A stretch of 6,373 nt of DNA from Deinococcales bacterium. Lineage in GTDB: Bacteria; Deinococcota; Deinococci; Deinococcales; Deinococcaceae. The DNA lies in NCBI GenBank assembly GCA_014378225.1, contig JACMOA010000046.1, positions 1-6,373 of the forward strand. The letters run 5' to 3'. Shown one piece after another: positions 5,832 through 6,373 of this stretch. Each line of letters begins with the position of its first letter. Position 1 is the first letter of the stretch. The position numbers and the translations under genes were made by a program. The notes beneath the pieces are model-generated. The model saw only the letters and a program-made list of their open reading frames with translations, was not told the DNA's origin and ran no database searches.

Positions 5832-6373
5832 AAATCTACCTCCGCACTCCCGGTCAGCACTTCACACCCGGTCTCCAAAATCAGCACCATATCCTCGAGT
5901 CGCACCCCGCCCACTCCCGGAAGGTACACTCCTGGCTCGAGTGTGACCACATTTCCCAGCTCGAGTACCTCATCATCGGGGGACCTGAACGACAATCTGG
6001 GCGCTTCGTGAACCGCCAGTCCCACCCCATGTCCCAGCGAGTGCGCGAACGCTTGACCGTACCCCTCGAGCGTCAAGTAATCCCGTGCCACCGCGTCCAG
6101 CGCTTTGCAGCCCACTCCTGCCCGCGCTGACTCGAGGGCCTGCCGTTTGGCCTCTTTTACGGCCCGGTACAGCCGCTTCAGCTCCGTGCTGACCTCGCCC
6201 ACCGGGTAAGCGCGGGTCATGTCGGAGTGATAGCCCTCCAGCTTTGCCCCCAAATCAATGGTGACCAAGTCTCCATCCTCGACCTGCCGGGAACTGGCGG
6301 TTCCGTGCGGCATAGCGCTGCGCGGCCCTGAAGCCACGATAATCTCAAACGCCGCTCCGTCTGCTCCGGCCCG
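5828..6373 (-). CDS. M24-family Xaa-Pro aminopeptidase, C-terminal part (start outside window)
   Basis: The frame is open to the right edge, so the N-terminus is missing; 181 residues are visible. They contain the pita-bread catalytic domain of M24 metallopeptidases, which remove an N-terminal residue preceding proline. All five metal ligands are present, counted from the window edge: Asp40 (TIDLGA), Asp51 (YHSDMTR), His115 (SLGHGVG), Glu146 (TLEPGVY) and Glu160 (RLEDM). The accessory histidines His23 (MPHGTA) and His122 (AVHE) are also there. The [12 protein letters not shown] and [11 protein letters not shown] signatures fit PepP/PepQ-like prolyl peptidases better than methionine aminopeptidase. 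A GTG inside the frame at 6337 is not the start. The stop overlaps the rlpA start by ATGA. Confidence 0.92.
   Translation of the reverse strand, partial: RAGADGAAFEIIVASGPRSAMPHGTASSRQVEDGDLVTIDLGAKLEGYHSDMTRAYPVGEVSTELKRLYRAVKEAKRQALESARAGVGCKALDAVARDYLTLEGYGQAFAHSLGHGVGLAVHEAPRLSFRSPDDEVLELGNVVTLEPGVYLPGVGGVRLEDMVLILETGCEVLTGSAEVDL

Overview
The window most likely comes from a chromosome of the Deinococcota (Deinococcus/Meiothermus/Thermus lineage). This is inferred from the gene families present (FemA/B-type bridge ligase, YbjN protein, compact RlpA, AroE-like paralogue), the GC-rich coding sequence, and several starts that sit 7-8 nt behind a -10-like hexamer, the leaderless layout common in Deinococcus. 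The genus is not certain.

Layout, left to right. At 1-23 (minus) there is probably the first few codons of a secreted or membrane protein running off the left edge. A 17-bp-stem hairpin at 131-169 terminates the minus-strand gene 179-1198, a secreted SurA/PrsA-like parvulin foldase. A 472-nt AT-richer gap (1199-1670) holds a remnant-like open frame and a compact element at 1474-1586 that looks like a MITE: bipartite terminal inverted repeats and a perfect 8-bp direct repeat on both sides. Three plus-strand genes follow: a FemA/B-family peptidoglycan bridge ligase (1671-2729), an AroE-like protein lacking the shikimate catalytic residues (3001-3795), and a metallo-beta-lactamase hydrolase with lactonase-like ligand spacing (3870-4706). 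Between the first two lies a degenerate tandem repeat (about 2763-2934). The right third is on the minus strand: a YbjN-family gene (4874-5326) whose last five codons and stop are repeated downstream out of frame, then rlpA (5484-5831), translationally coupled to the partial M24 aminopeptidase (5828-6373).

Three genes concern the envelope (parvulin foldase, FemA-like ligase, RlpA). I see no single operon or defence-type system that ties the whole window together.

The strongest unexplained signal is the hexamer palindrome CTCGAG. By hand count it occurs 51 times in 6373 bp, against about 1.6 expected for random equal-composition sequence. Density is similar in genes (38 sites) and between genes (13 sites), and it also sits in the stem of a terminator and inside the MITE-like element. 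Inside genes, 30 of 38 copies are in the phase that encodes Leu-Glu. This resembles a genome-wide repeated palindrome such as cyanobacterial HIP1.
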